Source: CAXRDE01 sp964229355 (GTDB lineage: Bacteria; Cyanobacteriota; Sericytochromatia; UBA7694). From it: a DNA stretch of 64,000 nt. Location: NCBI GenBank assembly GCA_964229355.1, contig CAXRDE010000024.1, positions 124,001-188,000 of the forward strand. The letters are read 5' to 3'. Shown piece after piece: positions 49,771 to 58,385 of this stretch. The notes under the pieces are model-generated. The model did no database searches and was not told the origin of the DNA. It saw only the letters and a program-made list of their open reading frames with translations. The first letter of the stretch is position 1. The number at the start of each line of letters is the position of its first letter. The position numbers and the translations under genes are program-made.

Positions 49771-51822
49771 TTAGTCTTCTGACATCAATTCCTCAGCATC
49801 GGTTTCTTCGGCTTCCATTTCGGTGTCATCTTCTATCTCATCTTCCGAGATTTCCGTGGCCTCTTCGGCATCGGTGGCTTCCTCGGCATCGATGGACTCT
49901 TCGGCGGCTTCTTCCTCTTCCACGTCAATGTCTAAATCGAAGCCTTCACCCATTTCATCGGCCAGGGCCTCGCCCAGTTTTTCAAGGGGCAGGGCGCTAA
50001 AGTCGATATCAAAGACGACTTTGCCTTCAAAGCCCTCTGGGGTAGGATAGGTGGCCGAATAAATAGACTTCCAGGCTTTGGCAATGCTTTGAATGTCCTC
50101 ATCGCCTTCGCCGAAGATGCCGTAGCGGGTGGCCCAACCCAGGAGTTGGCTCACGTCTATAAAAAAGACATTGGCGGCCTGACGGGTGTCGGTTTTATGC
50201 ATCCAGGTTTTCAGGGCGGGGGTGCCCACCTTATCACCGTCTAAGGCGGCTTTTACGGCGGCTTCTGTTTGTCCCAAAATCCAGACGTCATCTTTTTGAG
50301 CCGCTACCGGAAACAGAGCGTCTTTAAGCTCTCCCATTTCTTCCAGGGGACCGCTAAAGCGATACAGCTTGACACCCTGATGTTCACCATGGGGAACCAG
50401 GCGCACGGGCTCTATTTCTTCATCGGACAGCAGTTCTTTAAGGTCAATATTCAGGTTCTTTTGTAGAGCCGCCGCAAAGGCGTTGCCCTGACCTTCTTTG
50501 AGACCGAGCACCAGTACCGACTGAGGCACTTCTTTGCCCGGCAGTTCCACCACTGAAAAGCCATAAGTGCCGTCCAGGTAAGCCAGCACATCTTTATCTA
50601 AATCCAGCCCTGAAAATTTGGGGAACAATTCCCGATAGGACATGTCGTTTAAAGCTGACAAATTGGCGGATTTGGCCAGTGTGTTGGGATCAATGGGGTA
50701 GGGTTGAGACAGCGATAAATCCAGTTTTTCACCCAGGAACACAAAAGGAGAAGGCCCTAAGAGATGGTTCTTCAGGGGGGATTTGCTTTCTGAAGGGGCT
50801 TTCAAAGCGGCCAAATATTTTTTTTGGAAGTCGGAAAGGTTGGCTTGATCGTGGGCGGCCATGCCGTGAAAAATGAGCTGGTTTCGTTTGTAATCCAGGC
50901 CCAGACCCAAACCCCGCACCAGCGGAATCAATTCGGCCAATACCTCAATGTCAGAGGACTCGAGCTCCAGTTCGTCTTTGACCAATTCAGCCACCTTCAT
51001 TAGGCCCTGGAGGTCGCTGTACAACCACAGCGGGTGGCTTGCAAGGGCTTTTTCAACGGGTTGGAAATAGGCGGTATTGGTGAGGCGAAAGGTGGAGTCT
51101 TTGGGCAGCACCTGTCCCATGTACAACATGGTTTTGAGCTGGTGCGCATCGGGGCCTACGGTCATGATCACGGTATTTTCATGTACTGCCACATTCAGGC
51201 GTTGATACACTTCTTCCTCTTCATCCAATACAAAGGTATAAAGGGTCTGAGGACCAAAGGATTCTTTAATGAGTTGGGTGCTGTCGGTGTCTTTTTGCAA
51301 ATGGGTATAAAGCTTATCTAAGACGCTTTTGGCCTGAGCGCCGGAGCGCACATCCAATTGCACCAAAAGATCCCCCGCACGGTTCGGAAAGGCGCGATAA
51401 CCCATGCTCAGGTGGGTACCTAAGTTCAAGAGCACGTCCCAGAAAAGGTCGATGCCCGTTTCATCTTTAATTTCCTGGTTAAAGCCATTGAACAGCTTTA
51501 GCAGATCGTCACTGTTTTCTACCGTGGCGGTTTCAGTCTCTTCGCTGGAGGCGTCATCACCGGTCTGGGTTTGGGTCTCTTCAACGGTAACCTTGGTTTT
51601 GACGTCCGCCATGGCTTCATCGAAAAGGTTTTTCCAGGTTTGCCAATCGATTTTTAAGGTCATGAGCGCATCGGTGTCGTCCCGATAGGTGCTCAGATGT
51701 TTTTGAGCGGGGGTAAGGGCCGGGGCAGGTGAAGTGGTCTGTGGGGTAGCCTGGGCGAAGGTGGGGAGCGTAAAACTGAGTGAAAGTAAGCTGCTGGCGG
51801 TAAGAAGTGCTAGACGATGCAT
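49771..51822 (-). CDS. DUF3352-like exported protein with acidic tail
   Basis: The 683-residue protein starts with a signal peptide (LALLTASSLLSLSFTLPTFAQA). The central region (about 60-610) resembles DUF3352 proteins known from cyanobacteria, a repeated beta-alpha arrangement with LSLSQPYPIDPNTL, DVLAYLDGTYGFSVVELPG, VWILGQTEAAVKAALDGDKVG and so on. The end (about 630-683) is a highly acidic low-complexity tail of DAEEAT and EEE repeats. The function is unknown, and the tail may bind calcium or other cations. It has its own promoter (51856-51884) and stands alone. Confidence 0.72.
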   Translation of the reverse strand: MHRLALLTASSLLSLSFTLPTFAQATPQTTSPAPALTPAQKHLSTYRDDTDALMTLKIDWQTWKNLFDEAMADVKTKVTVEETQTQTGDDASSEETETATVENSDDLLKLFNGFNQEIKDETGIDLFWDVLLNLGTHLSMGYRAFPNRAGDLLVQLDVRSGAQAKSVLDKLYTHLQKDTDSTQLIKESFGPQTLYTFVLDEEEEVYQRLNVAVHENTVIMTVGPDAHQLKTMLYMGQVLPKDSTFRLTNTAYFQPVEKALASHPLWLYSDLQGLMKVAELVKDELELESSDIEVLAELIPLVRGLGLGLDYKRNQLIFHGMAAHDQANLSDFQKKYLAALKAPSESKSPLKNHLLGPSPFVFLGEKLDLSLSQPYPIDPNTLAKSANLSALNDMSYRELFPKFSGLDLDKDVLAYLDGTYGFSVVELPGKEVPQSVLVLGLKEGQGNAFAAALQKNLNIDLKELLSDEEIEPVRLVPHGEHQGVKLYRFSGPLEEMGELKDALFPVAAQKDDVWILGQTEAAVKAALDGDKVGTPALKTWMHKTDTRQAANVFFIDVSQLLGWATRYGIFGEGDEDIQSIAKAWKSIYSATYPTPEGFEGKVVFDIDFSALPLEKLGEALADEMGEGFDLDIDVEEEEAAEESIDAEEATDAEEATEISEDEIEDDTEMEAEETDAEELMSED

Positions 51823-51855
51823 GAAAAAACCTCATTGTAATTCAATTTGCCCTTC

Positions 51856-51884
51856 AGCATAGCATGACTTTTTGTAAAGTCGAA
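51856..51884 (-). promoter_or_regulatory. Sigma70-type promoter of the DUF3352-like gene
   Basis: On the minus strand TTCGAC (51884-51879) precedes TATGCT (51861-51856) by 17 bases, with TGC directly before the -10 box. It begins one base after the fabL stop, so the DUF3352-like gene is a separate unit. Confidence 0.65.
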
Positions 51885-52646
51885 TCAGGAACGCACGCTA
51901 TAGCCACCATCTACCACTAAGGTTTGCCCTTGGACCATGTCTGAAAGCGAAGAAGCGAGAAACAAAGCCACATTGGCCACATCTTCGGGGGTGGTGAGCC
52001 GTCCGGCGGGAGTTTCGGTGGCAGAACGCGTTAGCAAGGCTTCACGATTGGGAAAATGCTTTAAGGCGTCGGTGTCCACGATCCCTGCGGACAGCGTATT
52101 GATGTGAATCCCCCGGGGAGCCAGCTCCACGCTTAAATGGCGCACAAAGGCTTCTAAGGCGGCTTTTGAAGCGCCCACGGCAGCATAATTGGCAATGGCG
52201 TGGGTGGCTCCGGCACTGGAGAGGGCGATGATTTTTCCGCCAGTGGGCATCATCGGTACTGCCTCTTGTACCAGGTAAACCAGACCGTAGGCATTGATCT
52301 CCATGCTCCACTCCAGGTGTCGGGGGGCCAATTCCAGGGTGGCGTTTAAAACGCCTGAGGCAGCATTTGATACCAAAATATCCAGGCGGTCGTGGTGCTG
52401 GCGAATTTCTGCAAACAAGGCTTTGACTTTTTCAGGGTCGCCCACATTCGCTTTGATCAAGCGGGGCGGTTTACCACCTGCGGCAATGATCTCTGCAGCG
52501 GTTGCCTCTGCGGCTTTGCGATTGCGCAGATAATTTAAAATCAGCTGAACGCCCTGGGCGGCAAGCTTTAAAGCAATGGCGCGACCAATGCCGCGGGTAC
52601 CGCCGGTAACAAGGGCTGTTTTTCCGTCTAAATCTAGGTTGACCAT
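51885..52646 (-). CDS. fabL: FabL-type enoyl-ACP reductase
   Basis: The 253-residue short-chain dehydrogenase has GGTRGIGRAIALKLA as the cofactor loop, ILVSNAASGV, ALSSAGATHAIANYAAVGASKAALEAF with the Tyr and Lys of the active site (YAAVGASKAAL), and IVDTDALKHFPNRE followed by TPAGRL. The DTDALKHFPNRE stretch and the SNAASG motif match FabL of Bacillus, the NADPH enoyl-ACP reductase that replaces FabI in some lineages. It reduces trans-2-enoyl-ACP in each round of fatty acid elongation. Its start overlaps the end of the upstream gene by 13 bases. Confidence 0.85.
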   Translation of the reverse strand: MVNLDLDGKTALVTGGTRGIGRAIALKLAAQGVQLILNYLRNRKAAEATAAEIIAAGGKPPRLIKANVGDPEKVKALFAEIRQHHDRLDILVSNAASGVLNATLELAPRHLEWSMEINAYGLVYLVQEAVPMMPTGGKIIALSSAGATHAIANYAAVGASKAALEAFVRHLSVELAPRGIHINTLSAGIVDTDALKHFPNREALLTRSATETPAGRLTTPEDVANVALFLASSLSDMVQGQTLVVDGGYSVRS

Positions 52647-54646
52647 CCGCTAAACTCAATCCATGCCGCATGTTTCACGGGCATATGTAAATTTTCTTTG
52701 GGATCCCGATAAATGGCTACTGAAGCATCAATCAACAGCGAAATGATCAGACCGGGCGTGCCGGTGTTGGGGTACTCCACCACGATGCCTTCGGATTGAA
52801 CGGTCACGGTGGCCGGGAGTTCTTCACGGAACAGGTCCATGAGAAAGGTTTTTGTGTACGAGCGGCGGGTGCGTTCGTCCACATCGGCCATTTTTCGCAT
52901 CAGCGGTTCGCCCCGTCGCGAGATGCCGTCCATATTGATGGCGTAACCCGCCAGACCGGTGGGATCCTCGTTGATGAGCTCCCAGCGCAACTGGCGGTAG
53001 GCCTCAATGAAGCCTTTTTCGTCCCGTCGGCCGATGATTTCAGGGGTCCAGTACTGCAGTTGATTCATGCTCACCAGACGCTGATAAAAGTGGGCCTCCG
53101 AAAGCGCCAGCCAGTCGTTGAGGCGTGAAATGCGCAATTGCTGCAACAGGCTCCACAAGCGCTCGGGATCGAGCCGGCGCTGTACCAGGGTGCGCGATTG
53201 CTGTAAAAAGGGGTGGAGTTCAGGAGCCAGCCACTGATCCTCGCCCCGAGGCTTCAGGGCCAGCAACATGTCTAAGGTGATTTCTTGAATTTCAGGGTGC
53301 ATGGCAAACATTTCCAGGCCCTCTAATTGCAAAATATGCATGCCTGCAATCTGCTCGCGCAAAAAGCGCAGGGTGCCCGATCCCTGGAGTAACCCCTTGT
53401 AGTGTAGACAGCGTCCCAGAGAGGAACTCAAGCTTTGCAGGTTGAGCTGCTCTGTGGCTGGCGGTAAGAGACCCGTGGCCAGCGCGTCGAGCTCTTGCAG
53501 GGTCTGGGGGCGATCTTCTACACGGGGAGCCAATAAGCGTTGGTATAACTGCTCATAAAAGTTCACCAGCGCTGAAATGTCGGGCTGCTTGACGCCCGCT
53601 TCATCCTGGGCGGGAACGCTGAGGTAAGGGAAGCTCTGTTCCTGGTATTCTTCTTTGAGCACGTAGGCGTGGCTTTCGGGAATGTAAACCCAGGCAAAGT
53701 CGGAGCTGCTGGGTTGGGCTGTACCGCGCAGATAACTCAGCAAGGCGGGGATGGCCTGGGCCTGAGCGTTGACGCCCAGCGTGTCTCCTAAAAAGCCGCT
53801 CACCGGGTGATCAAAGGCTGCACCGGTGGCTAAATCCAGGTCGTAAGCCCCGTAGGCCAATAAAATATTGCGGGGACTCATGCGCATAAAGCGCTGCAGG
53901 GATTTGATCACCTCGTAGGTTTCCATGCCCACACCATCGCCCCAGGAAGAATAGGGAGATTTGTTGAAGAGATCCCCAATAATGACCAGGTAAAAATTAG
54001 GGGGAGCGGTCCAGTGCAAAACGCCCTGGCGATCCTGCACCAGCTGCGTGTTCAGCAACATTTCGTTCAGCCGATCCAAATGCCCCTGAATGTCAGTCAT
54101 CAGTAAAATTGAAGAGGCCCGTTCTACAACGGTTTCTACTTCTGCTCCCACGGGCTCCGGGGCACCCATGCTCGGAAAAGCCACCTGTACACCCTGCATC
54201 TGAGAGGCGGTGGTTTCAGGGGGGGCAATAACAATATCCCCAAAGCTTGAAATGGCCCCAAAAATATATTCGCACTTGGCTTTGATGTCTTCATTTTGCC
54301 GGGGATCTTCAATCCACTGTGAGGCCAGCATTTTGGTGGCTCTTAAGGCCCGCTTGATTTCTTTGTGGGCGTTGGCTCCCTCTGCCAGGTATACCATTTC
54401 ATCTTGCAATTGGGCCCAGTCTAAACGCACCAGCTCTTGTAATAAAATGGATTTTAGGCCCTCCAGGCCAAAAGAACTGTAAGCGGTCTGCACGGCGGGC
54501 TGATTGAGAATTCGGCTGCTCACCTGCGGTAAAACACGGGTTTGAGACCCTTTGGACTGCAAGGGCGTCTGATAAATGCCCGCATCGGGAAAGCTGGGGC
54601 CCGATTGAAAGTTAAGAGAGTCTTCAAGGGGGTTGGGATAACTCAT
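52634..54646 (-). CDS. Large protein with a degenerate metallophosphoesterase-like region
   Basis: The 670-residue protein begins with a disordered, Pro/Ser-rich N terminus. Residues about 185-275 recall calcineurin-like phosphoesterases: SILLMTDIQGHLDRLNEML (D-x-x-x-H type), then FYLVIIGDLFNKSPYSSWGDG, then NILLAYGAYDLDLATG, where a normal enzyme would have GNHD/E. The rest (about 280-670) is mostly helical, with the conserved-looking IDASVAIYRDPKENLH end. The protein is probably catalytically inactive or uses altered ligands. It is coupled to moaC upstream (ATGA) and to fabL downstream (13-base overlap), but the connection is not obvious. Confidence 0.6.
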   Translation of the reverse strand: MSYPNPLEDSLNFQSGPSFPDAGIYQTPLQSKGSQTRVLPQVSSRILNQPAVQTAYSSFGLEGLKSILLQELVRLDWAQLQDEMVYLAEGANAHKEIKRALRATKMLASQWIEDPRQNEDIKAKCEYIFGAISSFGDIVIAPPETTASQMQGVQVAFPSMGAPEPVGAEVETVVERASSILLMTDIQGHLDRLNEMLLNTQLVQDRQGVLHWTAPPNFYLVIIGDLFNKSPYSSWGDGVGMETYEVIKSLQRFMRMSPRNILLAYGAYDLDLATGAAFDHPVSGFLGDTLGVNAQAQAIPALLSYLRGTAQPSSSDFAWVYIPESHAYVLKEEYQEQSFPYLSVPAQDEAGVKQPDISALVNFYEQLYQRLLAPRVEDRPQTLQELDALATGLLPPATEQLNLQSLSSSLGRCLHYKGLLQGSGTLRFLREQIAGMHILQLEGLEMFAMHPEIQEITLDMLLALKPRGEDQWLAPELHPFLQQSRTLVQRRLDPERLWSLLQQLRISRLNDWLALSEAHFYQRLVSMNQLQYWTPEIIGRRDEKGFIEAYRQLRWELINEDPTGLAGYAINMDGISRRGEPLMRKMADVDERTRRSYTKTFLMDLFREELPATVTVQSEGIVVEYPNTGTPGLIISLLIDASVAIYRDPKENLHMPVKHAAWIEFSGWST

Positions 54647-55137
54647 GCCTGGGAACCCTGGGAAGTGAGGGCGTGGCGTTGATAATGGCCATGCCGTCCA
54701 CCGGTTTTTTCACACAGATGCACCCCGTTGATTTCCATGGCAGGGTCTAAGCCTTTGCACATATCGTAAAGGGTTAAAAGGGCTGCATTAACGGCGCACA
54801 GGGCTTCCATCTCAACACCGGTTTTGCCGGTGATTTTGACTGTTGCTTCGACCACGAGGCAGTGACGAGAAGGCTCTGCATGAATGTGCACGTCCACACC
54901 GTTTAACAAGAGCGGGTGGCAGAGGGGGATCCACTGGGCGCATTGTTTGGCCCCCTGAATGCCTGCAATTTGCGCAATGGTGAGCACATCTCCTTTGGGG
55001 GTATCGCCTGCTAAAACCGCCTGTAAGGTGCTGGCTTGCATGTGAATTTCGCCCCGGGCACGGGCCATGCGCGCCGTGGGGACTTTCTCGCTAATGTCCA
55101 CCATGCGGGTTTCAAGAAGTGCGTCCTGTTGGTTCAT
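54643..55137 (-). CDS. moaC: Cyclic pyranopterin monophosphate synthase
   Basis: MoaC finishes the first step of molybdenum cofactor synthesis, making cyclic pyranopterin monophosphate with MoaA. The 164-residue protein, started at 55137 with GAGGG 6 bases upstream, has MVDISEKVPTARMARARGEI, then GAKQCAQWIPLCHPLLLN, ITGKTGVEMEALCAVNAALLTLYDMCKGLDP and KTGGRHG near the C terminus, which are the complete MoaC signatures. Its stop overlaps the next gene's ATG by 4 bases (ATGA). No moaA or other Moco gene is in the window. Confidence 0.95.
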   Translation of the reverse strand: MNQQDALLETRMVDISEKVPTARMARARGEIHMQASTLQAVLAGDTPKGDVLTIAQIAGIQGAKQCAQWIPLCHPLLLNGVDVHIHAEPSRHCLVVEATVKITGKTGVEMEALCAVNAALLTLYDMCKGLDPAMEINGVHLCEKTGGRHGHYQRHALTSQGSQA

Positions 55138-55188
55138 CGGTTTCCCTCTGGAGTAAAGAATCAGTGACATGGTATTATAACATCCAAT

Positions 55189-56547
55189 ATGAAGCGCAAC
55201 CTAAGGGCCCAGATGGTGGGCTTTCACCATCCCTGCATTTTTATTCAGGAACAGCAAAACCACGATTATTATGAATTCCTGCATGAAGCAGACGAGTTCG
55301 GTGCCGCTGCGGGCACCTATCCCACTGAGCGCGAAGAATTGCTGGCGAATTCGGCCCACCGTTATCAACTGTTGGTGGACTGGACCTCTCAGCGTTTAAA
55401 GCTCAACGTGTCTTTTTTGAATCAGGGCAAAATTTGGTTTAACTTTTACTCAGATATTGCCAAACATTTTGGCATGGGCACCCAGGCCTACACCACCGAA
55501 ACCCGTAAGCCCCATATCGGGATTTCTGAAATTACCCTACAAGACGCCTATTTGCTGCAGCTGATTTTGCTGCATGAGATGCAGCACGCCATTGATTTTG
55601 CCAATTACTCGGGATTGCATATGTCCATTTCTGAGCGCGAATTGCGGGCCCGGATTAGCATTTGTGAGGGGGTTTTTGCTTTAAAAGACTCCCACGAAGA
55701 GCTGTATGCCAATGCCTTGCAGGACTTGTGTTATTGGTTTGTACTTTCCTTTTTAACGCCCGGCTTATCGATGGAGCGCAAAGTGGACTATTACGACCTG
55801 CTCAATGAAGACACCCGGACCGTTCTGTCTGCCGAAGGCGGCGGCGTGCTGTTTTCGCCTTTAACCATTCGTTCCCTGGCCAAAGAATTGCAGCGCGATA
55901 AATTGACCATTACGTCGCTGGAGCGTTACGCCATCGAAAAAGAGGGCGGTGAGTTGAAGCTGAGAATGGTGTCTTTGAACGCGGACGATGCGCCCCGAGA
56001 GCCCGATAATTTAGAACTTTTAATGATCGAAGACAACCAGCTCATGAGCGGTGGCCGTGTGCCGCTTCAGAAAATTGCCAAAGAAGATATGGGCACCCTG
56101 ACCATTGATTACAGTCGCGAGGTGTTAAGCACACGAAATCAAATGACCGATTGGCAAAGTTACGATAAAGCCTATGAAAAACTGAAAGAACATGCCAAAG
56201 TAGTAATAGAAAGAGATCAGCCAGCCTTCGAAGAAGTGCATCAACGTCTGGAAAAAGAAGTGGGCCACTTGCTGGAGCGTCCCCTCTTTGCTGAGGTGCG
56301 ACAAGCGGCCATGGAGCCGCCTAAACCAGCACCCAGACCAAAGACCCTGGCAGATCTGCATGTGCCCGAGGCCATTCAAAACACCCATGAGGCCGACGAG
56401 CAAGAAAAAGCCCTTGGTGCTGTAGCGGTGCAGCTAGAGCCCCTACGGGGAGCCACAGCCCGTCGGAATATTGAAGAAGAGCCCTTGACCTTAGAAGACC
56501 GCATGGGTGATTTATCTGAGTTTGTGAAAGAAAAAGGCGGAAAATAG
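55189..56547 (+). CDS. Probable HExxH metallopeptidase-like protein
   Basis: The 452-residue protein has LLHEMQHAIDFANY (HExxH at 129-133), the zinc-binding motif of gluzincin/metzincin-type peptidases, followed by SISERELRARISICEGV, where a third ligand (Glu about 20 residues on) could lie. The C-terminal half (about 250-452) is charged helical sequence with probable coiled coil and a Pro-rich linker. There is no signal peptide. Two starts are possible: ATG at 55189 has no clear ribosome-binding site and a -10-like TATTAT directly upstream, while the ATG at 55213 has AAGGG 6 bases upstream. I give the longer one. The next gene begins 3 bases after its stop. Confidence 0.65.
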   Translation: MKRNLRAQMVGFHHPCIFIQEQQNHDYYEFLHEADEFGAAAGTYPTEREELLANSAHRYQLLVDWTSQRLKLNVSFLNQGKIWFNFYSDIAKHFGMGTQAYTTETRKPHIGISEITLQDAYLLQLILLHEMQHAIDFANYSGLHMSISERELRARISICEGVFALKDSHEELYANALQDLCYWFVLSFLTPGLSMERKVDYYDLLNEDTRTVLSAEGGGVLFSPLTIRSLAKELQRDKLTITSLERYAIEKEGGELKLRMVSLNADDAPREPDNLELLMIEDNQLMSGGRVPLQKIAKEDMGTLTIDYSREVLSTRNQMTDWQSYDKAYEKLKEHAKVVIERDQPAFEEVHQRLEKEVGHLLERPLFAEVRQAAMEPPKPAPRPKTLADLHVPEAIQNTHEADEQEKALGAVAVQLEPLRGATARRNIEEEPLTLEDRMGDLSEFVKEKGGK

Positions 56548-56550
56548 TTC

Positions 56551-57534
56551 ATGTCTGTAGAAGAAGAGTTCACGGAATACCACAAAGACTCCTTTAGTTT
56601 CGGAAAACCCGAAAAAAAAGAAGGCAAACCCGCGCCTCCTGTTTCAGGGACAAAACCTGCTGCAGAGCGTGCCAAAGAAGGTAATTTAGACGATTATGTT
56701 CCCGAAAAAGTGGGCGAGGTCGTCGATAACGTTTTTGGTAAACTCGATAACCTTGTCAACGATGCCGCAGACTATCTCTTCGGCGGCAAGAAAAAAAGCA
56801 ATCTCATTGAAAAACCGCCTGCGGCCCCCGGTATTCCACCCTTACAGCCTCAGTCGCAACCGCCTTTAAGTCCGCCCAAAGCGCCTCCCGTGGCCAAAGC
56901 GTCGGCCGCCGCACCGCCCGTCAAAACGCCGGCTCCTCAGGTGCCCACCCCTCAAAAAGCCCCTGTGCAAAGGGCGGCCCCGGCTCCTAAAGCGGCCCCG
57001 CCTCAAATTCGTAAACTGTCTACCTTGCAGGGTTCCCGCCAGCCTGAAATGATTCGGCCGGTCATGCCCGAAAGCAAGCCCAAGCATGATGGACCCGTCA
57101 TTAGTCGTACCACCTCGATCTCAGAACTTGAAGACCTGCCTTTGGAGTTGCTCAGCGATCCCGATTTAAGCCGCTACTTTGATCAGATGAAGCTGTATGA
57201 AGGCAAAGTGGTCACCGGTGGCTTATGTAATCTGCCTCAGTATGAAGCGGTCATGTTTCTTAAAAAGGGCTATTGGGGAGGCGATTTTAATATTCAGTTT
57301 GAAGACCTTAAGCGCATTAATCCGGGGATCTATCCCATGGAAATGGCCCGTTCTCGCTTTCACGGCATGCGGCCGGTGTACAAGGCCCAGGGGTATCAAT
57401 TTGGCAGCAAAGAGCGCTTAATACGGGCCATTGAAACCGATATTAATCTCTATCTTTTGGGCAAAAACACCAAAAAAGACGAGTCTCCGTTTCACCCCTA
57501 TATTTACCAGGTGGTATCGACGGTGATAAAATAA
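56551..57534 (+). CDS. Proline-rich unknown protein, adjacent to the HExxH protein
   Basis: The 327-residue protein has an N-terminal charged region (about 1-70), a disordered Pro/Ala/Gln-rich stretch (about 85-150, with PPKAPP, PVKTPAP and APAPKAAPP blocks) and a C-terminal globular part (about 185-327): SELEDLPLELLSDPDLSRYF, then YEAVMFLKKGYWGGDFNIQFEDLKRI and GYQFGSKERLIRAIETDINLYLLG. No family is recognised. It starts 3 bases after the HExxH gene's stop, so the two are co-transcribed and could be a substrate, inhibitor or regulator of that protein. Confidence 0.6.
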   Translation: MSVEEEFTEYHKDSFSFGKPEKKEGKPAPPVSGTKPAAERAKEGNLDDYVPEKVGEVVDNVFGKLDNLVNDAADYLFGGKKKSNLIEKPPAAPGIPPLQPQSQPPLSPPKAPPVAKASAAAPPVKTPAPQVPTPQKAPVQRAAPAPKAAPPQIRKLSTLQGSRQPEMIRPVMPESKPKHDGPVISRTTSISELEDLPLELLSDPDLSRYFDQMKLYEGKVVTGGLCNLPQYEAVMFLKKGYWGGDFNIQFEDLKRINPGIYPMEMARSRFHGMRPVYKAQGYQFGSKERLIRAIETDINLYLLGKNTKKDESPFHPYIYQVVSTVIK

Positions 57535-57546
57535 GCCCAGATTGGG

Positions 57547-57552
57547 TATAAT
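57547..57552 (+). promoter_or_regulatory. -10 box ahead of the 236-residue gene
   Basis: TATAAT at 57547-57552 is preceded by a G-rich GGG and lies about 45 bases upstream of the ATG at 57596. I do not find a good -35 hexamer at the right distance. Confidence 0.45.
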
Positions 57553-57595
57553 AGACCTTAGCACTTAAATTTAGGGAAAAATAAGGGAGTAAACC

Positions 57596-58306
57596 ATGGA
57601 AAGCAACGCCATTCAAAGCACTTCAGCGGCAGCTTATGAACAAACACAAAAGATCAGAGATCAAAACGAATTATCACCCTTGATTCTGGGCGGGCCCGGA
57701 CTGGTGGATCCTAACCAGCGTACCGCCGCAGAAGATGACGGTTTACGTCCTGAGGACGTGGTGGAGCTGAACGGGGCTGAAGTCCCAGCCGCTTCTCCGG
57801 TTTCCGCTCCTGAAGTGGGGCCCGCAGTGGCGCAGGCTGCTGAAGATATCGCCATTCCCGTCGACGGTCGTGGCGCTGCCGTGGCTTTGCAGGAGTATTT
57901 GGCACAGCTCCAACAAAACGATCCCGCGGCTTTTGAACGCACAGCGGAAGCCCTGGGTGTGGCCGATGCAGGCGCTTTTGCAGAAACCGTTGCTGCAGGC
58001 TCTGCCCTGGGCACCTTTTCACAAGTGGACAGCAATCGGGTCTTGTTTACCGATGCCAACTTTAACGAGGTGTCTTCTGAAAACCTGGCGGGTGTTGCCA
58101 ATGCCCAGCTGGTGATTAAACCTTCTTTTGAGGCTCCTGTGGACGTCGAGGTTGAAGCACCTGAGGTGATTCTGCAAAACCCCAATGAAAAATTATTGGA
58201 TAAACTTGAAACCCCCATTATTCAAGATTTAGCCACGCAGCAAAACCTGCAGCAAACCAACCCCCAACAGCTGCAGCAAAGCGATGCCAGTGTTACCCTC
58301 GCCTAA
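57596..58306 (+). CDS. Ala/Gln-rich unknown protein
   Basis: The 236-residue protein has no recognised domain. It begins with a charged helical stretch (SAAAYEQTQKIRDQNELSPL), has a Glu/Val/Pro/Ala-rich middle, and ends in repeats with Gln-rich helix (LDKLETPIIQDLATQQNLQQ, then NPQQLQQ). A segment GRGAAVALQEYLAQLQQNDP and LGVADAGAFAETVAAGSALG may be one helical unit. AGGGAG lies about 9 bases before the ATG. A terminator hairpin follows (58341-58371), so this is a single-gene unit. No signal peptide is seen. Confidence 0.6.
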   Translation: MESNAIQSTSAAAYEQTQKIRDQNELSPLILGGPGLVDPNQRTAAEDDGLRPEDVVELNGAEVPAASPVSAPEVGPAVAQAAEDIAIPVDGRGAAVALQEYLAQLQQNDPAAFERTAEALGVADAGAFAETVAAGSALGTFSQVDSNRVLFTDANFNEVSSENLAGVANAQLVIKPSFEAPVDVEVEAPEVILQNPNEKLLDKLETPIIQDLATQQNLQQTNPQQLQQSDASVTLA

Positions 58307-58340
58307 GTGCTCATGCAGTTCTAAGCGCTATTAAATCTGT

Positions 58341-58371
58341 AAAAAGGCCCTGAAAAGGGTCTTTTTATTTT
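58341..58371 (+). terminator. Intrinsic terminator after the 236-residue gene
   Basis: AAAAGGCCCT pairs with AGGGTCTTTT around a GAAA loop, with one G-T pair, and runs into TTTTTATTTT. It is a good intrinsic terminator. Confidence 0.75.
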
Positions 58372-58385
58372 ACCGATACTTTCCC

